In this document: piece by piece, positions 44,107-56,306 of the stretch
Layout: the number at the start of each line of letters is the position of its first letter
Numbering within the stretch: position 1 is the first letter of the stretch
NCBI GenBank assembly: GCA_000231825.2
Contig: JH720317.1
Location: 970,407 to 1,034,406 of the forward strand
DNA: 64,000 nucleotides
Reading direction: 5' to 3'
Origin: Tetrahymena elliotti 4EA
Lineage: Eukaryota > Ciliophora > Oligohymenophorea > Hymenostomatida > Tetrahymenidae
Program-made: the position numbers and the translations under genes
The notes under the pieces: model-generated
What the model was told of the DNA's origin: nothing
Seen by the model: the letters and a program-made list of their open reading frames with translations, nothing else
The model's database searches: none

Positions 44107-47100
44107 AAAAACATTAAAAAATAAATAAATAAATAATAATATATTTTATCTGTACACTTTCAATAAAATTAAATACATTATTTCTTTGTAAAATTCTCTA
44201 ATTTCTAATTTTACTTCAAAATATCCAATCGATATCTGCGATAAAATTATTTAAATATAAATGTCTACCACATCACCTCGTTTATGTTATCTGTCATTTT
44301 TAACTAAATGAAAAATTCTCAAATAATTTTTATTCATAATTAATACTATAGATATTCTCCTATAAAAAATTAATGACTAAGATAAGATATACATACCATT
44401 TTAATTATTTAATTTTTCAGAATTCGTAAGATATGATGTATTTCATATTTCAATAAAAAAATTGATATTTCATAGTTTGATTTTTATTTTTTGCTGGAAA
44501 ATATGAAAATTTTATGCAAATTTTCATTTTGAACAAATAAAACAAATTAGAAATTAAAAGCTAATTTTTCATAAAATGTAAGAGTGAAGCATAAAAAGTT
44601 CTTATTTTAGAATACACAAGAAATTTATTAGAATAGAACTTCCTTAAGAATGCAGTATTTAAAAAATTCTATTAAATTCTGAAATTTCTTTGATCAAAAT
44701 TAAAATTGCATTTAAAAACAAATAAATTTGATTTGCATTTATTTTAATACATAGAATAGGAATAGCTATATTTTTGTTAGAAATAAAAAAAATTAGGACA
44801 AAAAATTGAACTTATTATCTTAATTATTAAAAAAAGATAAATTATTTTATCTTGCTCAAAAGAGATCAAGAATAATTATATTTTTAACTACCAAAAAAAA
44901 TCAATTATATAATTAAAGAAGAGCTTTTTATTTTTGTAAAAAAGGTAGTTTTTATATTTAGAGCCTGTAAGTAAATGTTTAATTTAGTGGTGGAAAAATT
45001 ATGAAAAAAGATAAAGTCAAAGACCTTTCAAAAATCTTGTGATTCTCAATTATTATTCCAATAAAAATCCAAATTAAAATTTAATTTTGAACTAATAATA
45101 AAACACCAAATCTAATCTGAAAATTCAAGATAAATAAATTGGGATTAAAATATTCACTTAATTTTGTATTAGATATCTGTTTTTCTAATTTACAAAATAC
45201 AATCAATAAATGTGATTATATAAACTATAATAGATAATACAGATGTTTTAAATACATATTTATCTTTTTTTTAACATATTCGATAATATATGATTTATTG
45301 AAATTGATTAAATTTAGACAAAAACTGATAAACAAAATAGTAAAAGTATTTTATTTCCTCATCAATAAATTACAAATATAAAAAAATTTTTTTATCAAAA
45401 ATTTGAAAGTCTTTTAATATTAATAAAGTTACTATTTTATCTTGTTTGTTTGGCAAAAATAAACAAAAAAAAGTAAGATCATTTCATTTATACAAAATAT
45501 CTATTATTTTGCAGGAACAATTCATTCATTATTCATAAATAGTTTAAAGCAAAGTTTAATCATAAAAAGGAAATTGTAGATTTATTCCTCATTTTTAATC
45601 AGATTTAAATGTTGCAGAATTTAACTTTTCAAAGCTTGTAAATCTTAAAATAGCAAAATTTTAATTATACATTTAATACCTGAATATATATTTGATATTA
45701 TAAAATGATAAAATCTTTTACGATTAATAAAGTAAATTGATAATTATTTGGTAGATTCTTTTAACAGATAAATATTTTAGTTTTTTAAGTCAAAAGTAAA
45801 TGTTGAAAAATAATCTATCTATCTATTGATTTATTAAGTAAATATTAAACTTTAGTTCTTTATCTTGCAAGTTACTATTTAAACTATAATAATCGGTTAA
45901 ATTGTCAATAATTAATTACTCATAATTTAGTCATCACACAATATTAGAAAGTAATATTGATGGTAAGTCAAATTTAAATTATTTTTTAGATAAAAGACAG
46001 AATCAATATGATTTATTTTAAGATGCAATTTTACTGAATTATTTACAAATTGCATAAAATGAATTAAAAAAATATTGATAATTAAATTTAAACAAATAAA
46101 AGGTTGTTTTGCTTAAAAAAATATGAAAAAATATTAGAATAGAATCAATGTATTGATAAATTTATTAAAATTAATTTATCAGTGATTAAATATTTATAAT
46201 GAAAATCAGAGGCATAAATACTAATATATTTTTTAAATGAATCAAAGAATATTAAATAGGGCATACTTTTAAGAAACAATTAAATTTTTTAATTTTTTTA
46301 AACTGTAGAAATTTAAAAAAGTTTTTTAGTGATTTCAATTTGAATAAAGAGCTTTGTTATATAAAGAGTGGTAATAAATATTTAAATTAATCTACTTATG
46401 TTCTTTGAATAATTTTAAGAAAAAGAGAGAATAACATTGAAATATTAGATTAATTTAGATAATCAATTAATTATAAGATATTATTACAACAATTTAAAAT
46501 TAGTTCAGATAAAACTACCATTTTTCTTTGAATTATTTTTTGAGATAGAGAGAGAAATATGTTTGAAATTATTAAATTAATTTAAAAAAATAGAGAAAAT
46601 TATTTATTCATTTCAAATTAGAAAAAATTATTCTCCATTTTTGAGTGTAAAAGTGTTCTAAAGAAATATCGAAATTACATCTATTTCATGTAAATCTTTA
46701 TTTTTGTATTAGCAAAGATATGTTAAGTAAATAGATATACGATTACTGAAAATTTTCAATTAGATTTTTTGGTGTATTATTTAGTTGTGGAATCTTTACT
46801 ATTAACTTTTTTTTAATTAGTTTTGATCAAATTATTTGAATTTATTGTAATAAGAATAGTTTAGATTTGGTTTTATTTTAGTGTAGAAGCTAATTTGAAT
46901 GAAATGAAAAAGTTTATGTTATGTTTGTTAATTTGTTTTTATTTTTATCTTTGTTAAACTTTAATAAGTTAGGAATTATCGAGGATGAGTTTAATGGATT
47001 TGAATATAATTTGTTTATATTTTAAAGACTATATTTGTAATATTCAGTTGAGTTTTTGATTTTTTGTGCATGAGAACTGAATAGAATTTTTAACCTCAGT

Positions 47101-47370
47101 AAAGATTAATTTTAAATTTGAAAGTGATAGATAGATGAAAGAGAGAAAATGAATAGATTAAGTAAAATTAATATTGATAAGAGAATGATGAAAGTAGAAA
47201 AAATAGACAGAGAGACCAAAAAAACATGCATTTTAATAAATATTTAATTTTTAAGATAAAATCTTCTTTCTATTTAATAAAGACGAAAAAATTAATTATT
47301 ATAATAGTTACTTTTCAAAAATATTATTGAAAGAAAAAAAATAAAATAAATAACACATAGTAATTAATTA
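44107..47370. other. AT-rich intergenic stretch
   Basis: 3.3 kb of very AT-rich sequence. I find no open frame with gene-like composition, no tRNA and no clear repeat. Confidence 0.6.
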
Positions 47371-49306
47371 ATGGAAGAAGAAATTTAAATTACTTCATAA
47401 GAAGAATTCAATTTATCTCACTAGCTGCTACTTAAAAGCAGGTGGGATTTTGATTCTAAGAAATTAGAATTTGATTAGTTGTAGAATTTCATAACCACCA
47501 ATAATTTTACTTACTTAATTGAGTCATAAAATGAATATCTCAGAAGCTAATTTAAATTTAATGTAATTGATTTTAATATGATAGAAGAATTTATGACTGA
47601 TGAAGATTCGGAGAGTGAGTAGAAACAGCTTGAGAAGCCGCCCTCTGTAACGAAAATTTAAATTAATAATGTTGAAATTGATGTAAACGAATAGAATAAA
47701 AGTAATGAAAAATAATTGAATTCTACTTATTAAGAGAAACAATAGAATAAAAGCTAATAAATACAATAAGAATAATCATAAACTTAAATAAAACCATTCA
47801 AACCAAAAAAGTAAATGCTCAGAGAATAAATGAGAGAATACGAAATGCTATAAGATAATACTGGATTAACCTACTATCAAAGGAAAAAGAATTTAATTCA
47901 AAACATGAAAGAAAAGGATTTGCTTCTAGATTGGGACAGCCTCAAAAAGGATGATTTAATTTATGAATAAAGCTAAATTGGAGCAGCCCGCAGAAAGAAG
48001 AAAAATAAAAAATAAATTGACATTATTGAGCTCCCCCATCCAGAAAAATAGTCTAATCAAAATGATTATTAAAAAGAAGTCAAAAGCTACAGAAAAATTC
48101 CAAGATCTTAACGCTCAGAATTAAATGGGACAACTAGCAAGGTTAGACAAATGATTTCTAATTAAAAAAGATTTTGATTTCTTAGTTATTTCTGATTTAT
48201 TAAATCTTTTTATCAAAATAATATTGCCTTCCTTCTAACAAGCAAAAAAACAAAACAAACAATTTTATTTCTAAAAAATAAACAAAGAAATAAATAAAGA
48301 AATGCTTCTTCCTTCCTTTCTTTTTACTTAAAAATTAAAAAATTTAAACAAGATTAAAAAAAATATTTCAAAATAAAATTTGTTACTTAATATTTATTTA
48401 AAAAAAAAGAATGGAAATGCAATCGAAGAGGAAGAGGAAATTAAGAAAAAGTCTAAGAGTTAATCAAGAGAAGCTAATAATAATTAATAAGAATAAAAGT
48501 AAATTCAATACAAGCCATATAAAAGGTAGATTATTTTTATCATTAACTAAACTGTTTATTAACTTTAAGATAGATAAATTAAATAATAACATGTTCTTAT
48601 TTATCTATTAAAATTCATATTGCTAACAAACATCTATTTTTTAAAGAGTTACCATGATTGCTGTAGAAAAATAAGAGCTCATCAAAAGAAGAGATAATTT
48701 CCTCAATTATCAATTTTTAAGTGAAAAGAAAATCAATACTAATAATATTTATATATCCAGTAGAGCACAAGCCTAAATTCCATAAATAAGGCCTGTAGAG
48801 GAAGGTAACATTTTATATAAATTATGTAACCAGTCAAGCTGTATAACTAGTTAACAAATGTTATTTAGATATTTAAGTTATCTTGATTGTAGTTTATATT
48901 ATGATTAATACATGAAACTAAGAAATTATAATATTTTAAATAGTTAGAAATACATGGATTCTTAAAGATCTAGATTCAATTCTTGCTTTTAAAAACTCAG
49001 ATGAATGTAATTAAAACCTTCAAAAAAAATATTTCATTTTCATTATTAATTAGCATTTCATTTTTTGATTAAAATACAGATCAAAAACTAGAAGAGTATA
49101 TGAATAAATTTTTTGGCTTAAGAGCTCCTTGGTAGGTTTTTAATATTCTAAAATTAAATAAATACAATTTAAAGAACTCTATTGATTATTGCAATATTAA
49201 TAGTGACTTTTTAAAGGCTTATTATACTTAAAAAGATATTGAAAATAAAAAAAAATAGTAAAAAAGATAATAAAAAAAGAAGTTGGATAAATCAAATTAT
49301 GTTTGA
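47371..49306 (+). CDS. unrecognised charged protein, four exons
   Basis: Exons: 47371-48141, 48410-48525, 48647-48804, 49080-49306 (TGA 49304-49306). All junctions are in frame and give 423 residues. The N-terminal 90 residues are acidic and mixed, ending in a Glu-Asp-Ser-Glu-Ser-Glu patch. Residues about 100-150 are Gln-rich. Residues 155-215 are strongly charged, with helical Lys/Glu pairs and the motif Leu-Leu-Leu-Asp-Trp-Asp. Exon 2 has a run of five Glu then Lys-Lys-Lys. The C-terminus holds Phe-Gly-Leu-Arg-Ala-Pro-Trp-Gln-Val-Phe-Asn and a basic tail, Lys-rich enough to act as a nuclear localisation signal. No transmembrane segment or signal peptide. I recognise no family. The donor of intron 1 (GTTAGA) is unusual but is the only one that keeps frame into exon 2. 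Convergent with the ATPase gene at 50388. Confidence 0.65.
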
Positions 49307-50387
49307 TCTAAATAAAAAAACTAACTAGCTAAGGAAATGAAAAAAATTAACTAATTTTGATTAAGTAATCTGACTTAATAAAAAACACAAAAACTCTTAA
49401 TATATATAAATAAATATTTTTATATTTATAATTTATTTTATAATTTTACTTTACTGTATATTTATTAAAACTGTATATTATCATATTTTAAAAATGTATA
49501 ACTTAATTTCATTTAGTACTTCAAAAAATAAATGATTAAAATGCAAACAATTTCATTAATTATTAGGTCAAGGGATTTAAATAATTTTAAATAAAAAACA
49601 AGAAAAGAAATTAAAAATTCAATATTTCTATTTTGAAATAATAATAATAATAAAGGTTTTAAGAATAAATATGCAAATGAATAATTAAAAATGCTGAATA
49701 CTAAATATTTTATTTAATTAGATAAAATACAACTAAAGTATTCACAATAGTTAAAATTTATTTAATATTATTCTAATGAGGAAAACTTATCTAAAAATGA
49801 CAAAAAATAGGTAATTAGAAGGAGAATTTACATAAATAACTTATTAATAATAAATTTAAAAAATCAAGATCGAATTCAAATAAATATTTTCAGCAATTAA
49901 AAAAACGAAAAAAAAGAATATCTAACATTTTTTATTTCTTTTTATTAAAATCAAAACAATGTCTTTTTATTAACTTTATACAGCAGTAAAGCAGTAAGAA
50001 GGGGAAAACAAAATACAAATTTAATTACCCTAAATAGAAAATAAAGCTATAAAAACGAATCATAAATTAAAGAAAATCATTTTAATAAAGAGGTATTATT
50101 TTTGTAAAATTTTGAATAAAATAATTGCGTTTGTATTATTAATTCAAAGTAATATTTTTAATAATTATAATAAAATAAACAATACATTTTTATTTTTAAA
50201 TGAATTTTGAAGACAGCTTTTTTGAATGTTGGTAAAAAAATGAAGATTAAATTATGAAACTTGAAAATTAATTGTAGAGATCATAGATTGTAATCATAAT
50301 GAATGATGGATGATAAACAAATTAAAAAGTGATAAATAAAAATAAGCATAAAAGAATAGATGGTTATTTATATAAATAATTATATTT
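49307..50387. other. AT-rich spacer between convergent genes
   Basis: 3' flanks of two convergent genes. AT-rich with short AAT iterations (49640). No gene seen. Confidence 0.6.
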
Positions 50388-53300
50388 TCATGATTTGACT
50401 GTAGTTTTACACTTTGTATAGTGAGTGTAGTTTTAAATTGAAAATTCTTTCAAGGCTATATATTTTTTGATAAAGAATTCTTCAACTATGATTGCAGCTG
50501 AGCAAGCTAAGAGTGTGATTAAAAGTACATACCCCATAAAAGAGTGCTAATTAAATAATTATTCATATATTAAGAAGTCAGGAATTTAATGCTCTGGTCT
50601 GGCTATTACTATGATTCCATAAATAGAATATCCTAAAATAAAGATTGATAGCAAATAGTTATAATAGATTCTCTTTTTAAATGGTTCAGATATAAAGTAA
50701 CTAAATCCAGATGACATATAGAAGAGATTAATCATAAGGAATATTATTGAATTGAGTGCACCTTCCTTTCTAAATATAAAAGCACCTTAAAATTCTTCTA
50801 AGGTGTATGTTGGTGTGTGCCAAGACTGAGCCTTTAAAGCTACACAAGCAATTATCAAAGCAACAGTATAAATTAAAATTTGAGAGTAAATTGATAATTA
50901 ATTAGGTAATATAAAACTTGTCATCTGGAATATGAGGGCATAATTTCTTTTTAGGTCCACTAATAGCAAGCAAAGCCATTAATGGCATTCCACAAAAGAA
51001 ACTCAAATAAGTAAATTAGAAATCACCAAAATTTTAAGCTTCTTCCATCATAACTACACACCCCATAAACTTAAGAGTATTTTAAAGAATGATTACTCTA
51101 AAGATTTCTATGTTATTGGTTAAAGTAGCTCTACCATCTAATAAAATTTTTTCAACACATTTAATCGAGTCATCATTAGAGGAAAAAGGAGCTGTTAAAG
51201 CAGCATCTGCAGTGGCAAATGAGATACCAATATCTCCTATTTTTATATAATACCAATTTTTAAAACTAAAATAAATTTTTAAAAATAAATTAGTTTAATA
51301 ATTCTTTAGGTTTTTAAATAAATACAAACTTTTGAAATTTTATGTTTAAAATAAAAAACTTTAAATGCCTTTATACTTTGATAATATAATTAATATAGGA
51401 CAGCGATACTCCGCCAAAAAAAATGATGGAGTACCACTCATTGTAACCACTCAACAATTTTTTTAGTTGAGCACAACAATATTTTTAAGATAATTTTTTT
51501 TTTTTTGATGAAATCAAATGTTTTGATTTCCTTTGATTAAATTATATAAAATTACCTTGCTTGATAGCTTCACAATCATTAGCACCATCTCCAATCATAC
51601 CTACTTTGAGATGTTGAGATTACAAGATTTCTATGATTCTTCTTTTCTATTCAGGACGCATTCTAGCAAATATGCTAGTGTTGACTAATAGATTACAATA
51701 AAGAACCAATTTTTCTTCTAATGTTTTGGTTTAAGATTTCAATGTTTCAGTTTCTTAACCTAACTGGCTATATTTATTTTTGTTAGAGAAAAGATACTAG
51801 TGATGAACGAGTTCAATTTCAGTTTCGCTTCTAGTTATCATTTAAAATGTATTCTCAAAGTAATCCAAAACTTTACCTGTGATGACAATTTGTTTATTGT
51901 TAGTAATAAGCTAGTCTATTATTTAAAATGAATTTTCTTATTCTTCTTAATCATAAACTAATTAGATGTGCTCATTTTCTACTTTCTATATAACAAGCTT
52001 ATTCTTTAAGGCATTAGAACATGGAACAGCATCAATGAAATAAACTTTACTATTTTCGTCAAGAATATTGCACTCAGTACCAGTTTAGAGTGTAGTAAGA
52101 GGATTATCTCCTGAAATAATTTTACATTCAACACCACCTTCTTTTAATCTCTAAATGCATTCAGCAGTGTCTGGTTTTAATTTATTTTCCAATACTAAAA
52201 ATCCTAAGAAGTGTAAGTTTTATTCTAAATCTTAACGCTACATTGTTTTAGCATCTTCAGTCTCACTAAGCTCATTATAACACAAGCCTAAAATACGAAA
52301 GCCTTTTAATGAGAGAACATTTAATTTTTCTGTAAAATTAGATGGGATTGAAGTTGGAATACATAGTTCTCTAACCCTTTCTGGAGCACCTTTTAGGAAA
52401 GCATATCTTTTACCTTAATCTCTAACAATAGTTGACATGCGCTATAATGAAGAATCAAACTCAAACATCTGTAAAACTTCTAAATGTGTATTTTAATATC
52501 CTGCTTTGAATTTAATAGAAATATCAGAAGAGTTTTCTAACTTAAACTAAGAATATTTCATCATCTCAATATCAAGCATATCTCCTACTAATTATCCATT
52601 CATCAAGTAAACGCCATGGCATGTTGCAAAAAGTTTAAAATGAATACTACTACCAATTTAATCTGAGAAGTTTTATTTTAATTCCTAAAGAGTAATCATC
52701 TTACCTAAGTTTCCATCATAGTATCCATTAACTTCTATTCCATTTGTAGTCAAAGTGCCTGTCTATAAAATTAAAATAAATAAGATAAATATAATTCAAA
52801 ACAAAATCTTCATAAAAACAAAGCACACTTTAATTTCAATTATTGATGGTATTGCAAATATTAAAATATTTACTTTGTCAAAACACATATGAGTTATTTT
52901 ACCAGCAATCATAGTTTTTTATGGTTCGATACCAAGTATGTTATGAACCCTTAATCTTATTAAGGCAAATGATAAACTCAGTGATTAGAAAATAGGTAAG
53001 AATGGAGGAAGAGTCCATGTGAGAGTGTCAAATAACCTATAGAAATAAGTAATAACAGAAATTTCTATATCAATTATTTTAGGAACTCTAATTAAATAGA
53101 TTGAGAACTATAGAACTGCAAGACCTATGAAAAATATCAAGGAGTTCTTTACGAAATCAAACTCAGTTTGACGAGGGTAGAGGATAGATCGTAAAATTTG
53201 ACCTTTGAATGAAGTGAATTCAACTCTGACTACTTTGGCAAGTATCTTAGCAGACTGTTGAGATTTTGCTTAAAAAATAACTGTCCCATCAAAGAGGTAA

Positions 53301-54719
53301 TGTTTCTTTATTTTTAAATAACATAATTTAGTTAAATCATTGCTTTTTAAAGAGATTAAATTTGAAAGTAAGTCCAAATTTAATAATTTATTTATTAGTT
53401 ACTTTATGGTCGACAGAGTCATAGTTGAAAGGTTAGTTTTTATTTTTATTAATCGAAACTTTAGGGATAGGAATAGATTCACCTGTCAACGAGACTTCAT
53501 TCATGAGTAATTCTCCTTAGATAAGAAGACAATCACAGGGTATAGTCATCTTTTCTTCTAGTTCTATGATGTCTCCTGTTACTAGATATTTGCTATCTAT
53601 TAATTATCCTTGATCTGTACTACCTTTAATTAGTAAATTAACTTTAACTATTGTCAAATTTGTATTAATTCAATGAAAGTAATCTTAAAAGCTCTTCTTG
53701 TTCACTTTATTTTAATTCATTTTTATAAATAGAATTTTGTTTTATGAATGAAAATCAATGTCTTTTTACAATTCAATTGGATGTAAAAAATGAAAACATT
53801 CAATAAATATTTCATCAAAAATATGATTAAAAAATGGCAAATAAATGAAATATTTTTGTTAAAGATTTTTGAATAAACAATTATTTTTACCTTATCTAAA
53901 AACTTTAATTTAGTGGTCGAGGAGAGCCATTTTTTTGATCTTCAGGAGAGAAATTCGAGTCATGATGTAGTTAAAAATAGTAATCGAGAACTAAACTGAG
54001 ATAATGATAATAGAGAATTGTATGTAATTTTGCATGAACCAGACTACAACACTTGCATATTGAAGAAAGTAGAAAGGGGATGTCATTTCTTAGATTAAAA
54101 ACTCAAAGATAGATGGAATTTCTATTTTCTTTTCACATGAACCATACTCTTTTCTTAACTCAGTTACTTAGCTTTCACTCAAATAAGCTTTTTCACTCAT
54201 TTTTGAAAGAGGAATTTCAGAAAGTGGGTACTCAACAGCTTTGAAATAAGGGATTGAATTATTTATTTGATTTTTTTGAATAATGTTTTCTTCATCCTTT
54301 ATTTATTTTTCCTTTTATTTATTTTCATTTTAATTGTGAAATATGTAGTCTAATTTACGGCTTTTAAATCCTACTTAAACTTCTACTTAATTATTCTTCC
54401 AATTTCTTGTGTGGAATTCTACCTTATTTTCAATTAGTTCAGTACCATCTTCATTAGAGATTAAGAAATGAGAAGCATCACTTATTTAACTTACTTTCAC
54501 ATACAAGAAGCTCTTTCTTAACTTGAAAGACCATCTTAGAAAGAGAGCGAAAAGAAAACAAGTTAAAATAGAAAATAAAATAGAAAGAGTGATTCTAGAT
54601 GTCTTCATTTAAATTAAATGGACCTCTTTTACATGGCAACCACCTTCAACATTTGAGGCATGCACAATGACTACCTCACTGCTGCCTTATCCTTCTTTAA
54701 ATGCATGAGCTTTATTCAT
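50388..54719 (-). CDS. P5B-type ATPase (ATP13A-like), one apparent frameshift
   Basis: Exons in transcript order: 53891-54719, 53403-53647, 52874-53305, 51556-52762, 50388-51236 (TGA 50388-50390). About 1187 residues. P5B ATPases are endo-lysosomal pumps; human ATP13A2 exports polyamines. Motifs: Pro313-Cys-Asp then Thr331-Gly-Glu-Ser334 of the actuator domain; Pro-Pro-x-Leu-Pro in helix M4, the P5 signature; catalytic Asp501-Lys-Thr-Gly-Thr, split by an intron after Lys502; Lys-Gly-Ala-Pro-Glu in the nucleotide-binding domain; Gly893-Asp-Gly-Ala-Asn-Asp898 hinge. Six helices follow. In the last exon the frame must shift once: residues up to Asn-Leu-Leu-Ser (about 50885) fit the family, and from Gln-Ile-Leu-Ile-Tyr onward the family match continues in the next frame, with no intron signals between. 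This is a sequence error or a real lesion. An N-terminal hydrophobic segment lies at residues about 41-61. Start ATG 54719; an upstream exon cannot be excluded. Confidence 0.85.
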
Positions 54720-56306
54720 TTACTGATGAGGTATACTTTATGCCTTTTAGTTTTTAATTTTTTATAATTGTTTAAAACAAGTAATTTGATAAACCATATC
54801 ATTTAAAGACTCTTTTATTATATATTTTATCTCTTACTGCTTTTCTAGTAAAATAATTAAAGATTGTTGACTTATAAAGTAATTTACAGTCAAAACTCAA
54901 ATCCAATTCCATCCACAAATAGATATTTCATCTTAATTCAGTATCTTATTATTCCTTAATATGTCATATTCTACTTAATTTATTATTATTTTAATATTTA
55001 TAATTTACTGTATGAAACTTTATTTATATTCTAACATTTTAAATGGTAAAGCTGATTTACTTTTTTGCCAAAGACCTCTTGGTTCATTCATTGATTATTT
55101 ATGAACTTGTCAATTATAAGTATTTTATCATCAAAAATTACTCATGTCTTAAGAACATGTTTTTTACTTCATTTTACAAAATTTACTTGCAAAAAATGTG
55201 GGAAAATTAAATATGTTTAAATGTAATTTGCATTGATATTTTTAAAAGCTTTTTCTTATTTAATATTTGCTTGTTTATTTGTTAGTTTTCATACAGAGAA
55301 AAATGACATCAACTAGAACAAAAAAAATCAAATGAAGAGACTAACTCAGTTTAAAAACAAAGATCTTACTTTTCTGAAAGTAAAAAATCTACTTTGGTAA
55401 TCTATTAATAGTATAATTAAATTTTCACATTAATTAGAAAATCACTAGAAGAAGACTAACCAATTAAAAATTATGTACAGCAGAAACAATTATATTCTAG
55501 TTTTTGATTAACTTACTCCCCTAAATTGTATTTTTTTATTTTTTGAAAACACATGTTTTGTATTGATTTACTTTACTTCTTTCACTTAACTCATGTATGA
55601 ATTTTTTCATTTTTCAAATAAACAATCAAGCAACATTAAGAAATGTTAAATCCTATATCAAACAATTCTAATTTCATTCTAAATCACCTAATTGTTAATT
55701 TTTCTATATGAATTCATTATGATAATTTTCCTATTTTATAATTGTACAATAAAAAGAAAAACAAAAAAAATAAATTTAGTAAAAATAATATAAATTTTTA
55801 TCCTTAACTAAACAATAAAAAAGTATCAATTTTTACAAGTTTAGTAATAATTAAAAATAATATTGAAGATAATTTTCTAGCTGAGGAATTAAATCTGTGA
55901 ATAAAATTTTATTTATAATTAATATTGGTAAGAAAAAATATTGTTTAACATTTAATTTTTTAGTAAGTTTATTTTCATAATTAATTAACTTATTTAAACA
56001 TTTAATCAAACTAGTACAAACAATCATTTATAAAGAGCATTTCTCTTAATTTTTATAACTAAATTAGGTCGCTTTTAAACGATATCAACAAAGTATTTAT
56101 CTAGCAGATAATTAACTTTTTACACATTTTACATTTTATGGACCAATCTTATTAAAATCCCGTTAAGAACTTTTCATATTTTAATAGTGTTTGAATGAAA
56201 AAATTTTTTTAAAACATATTAAAAATGAAGAAATTCTATTAATTTGAATTTGCCAATAAAATAAATATTATTAAGGAGTTTATGAAAATGTATTTGTTAT
56301 TTTTTA
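54720..56306. other. AT-rich intergenic stretch
   Basis: Lies upstream of the ATPase gene and downstream of the Cache receptor gene. No gene seen. It probably contains the ATPase promoter near 54720-54900. Confidence 0.6.
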
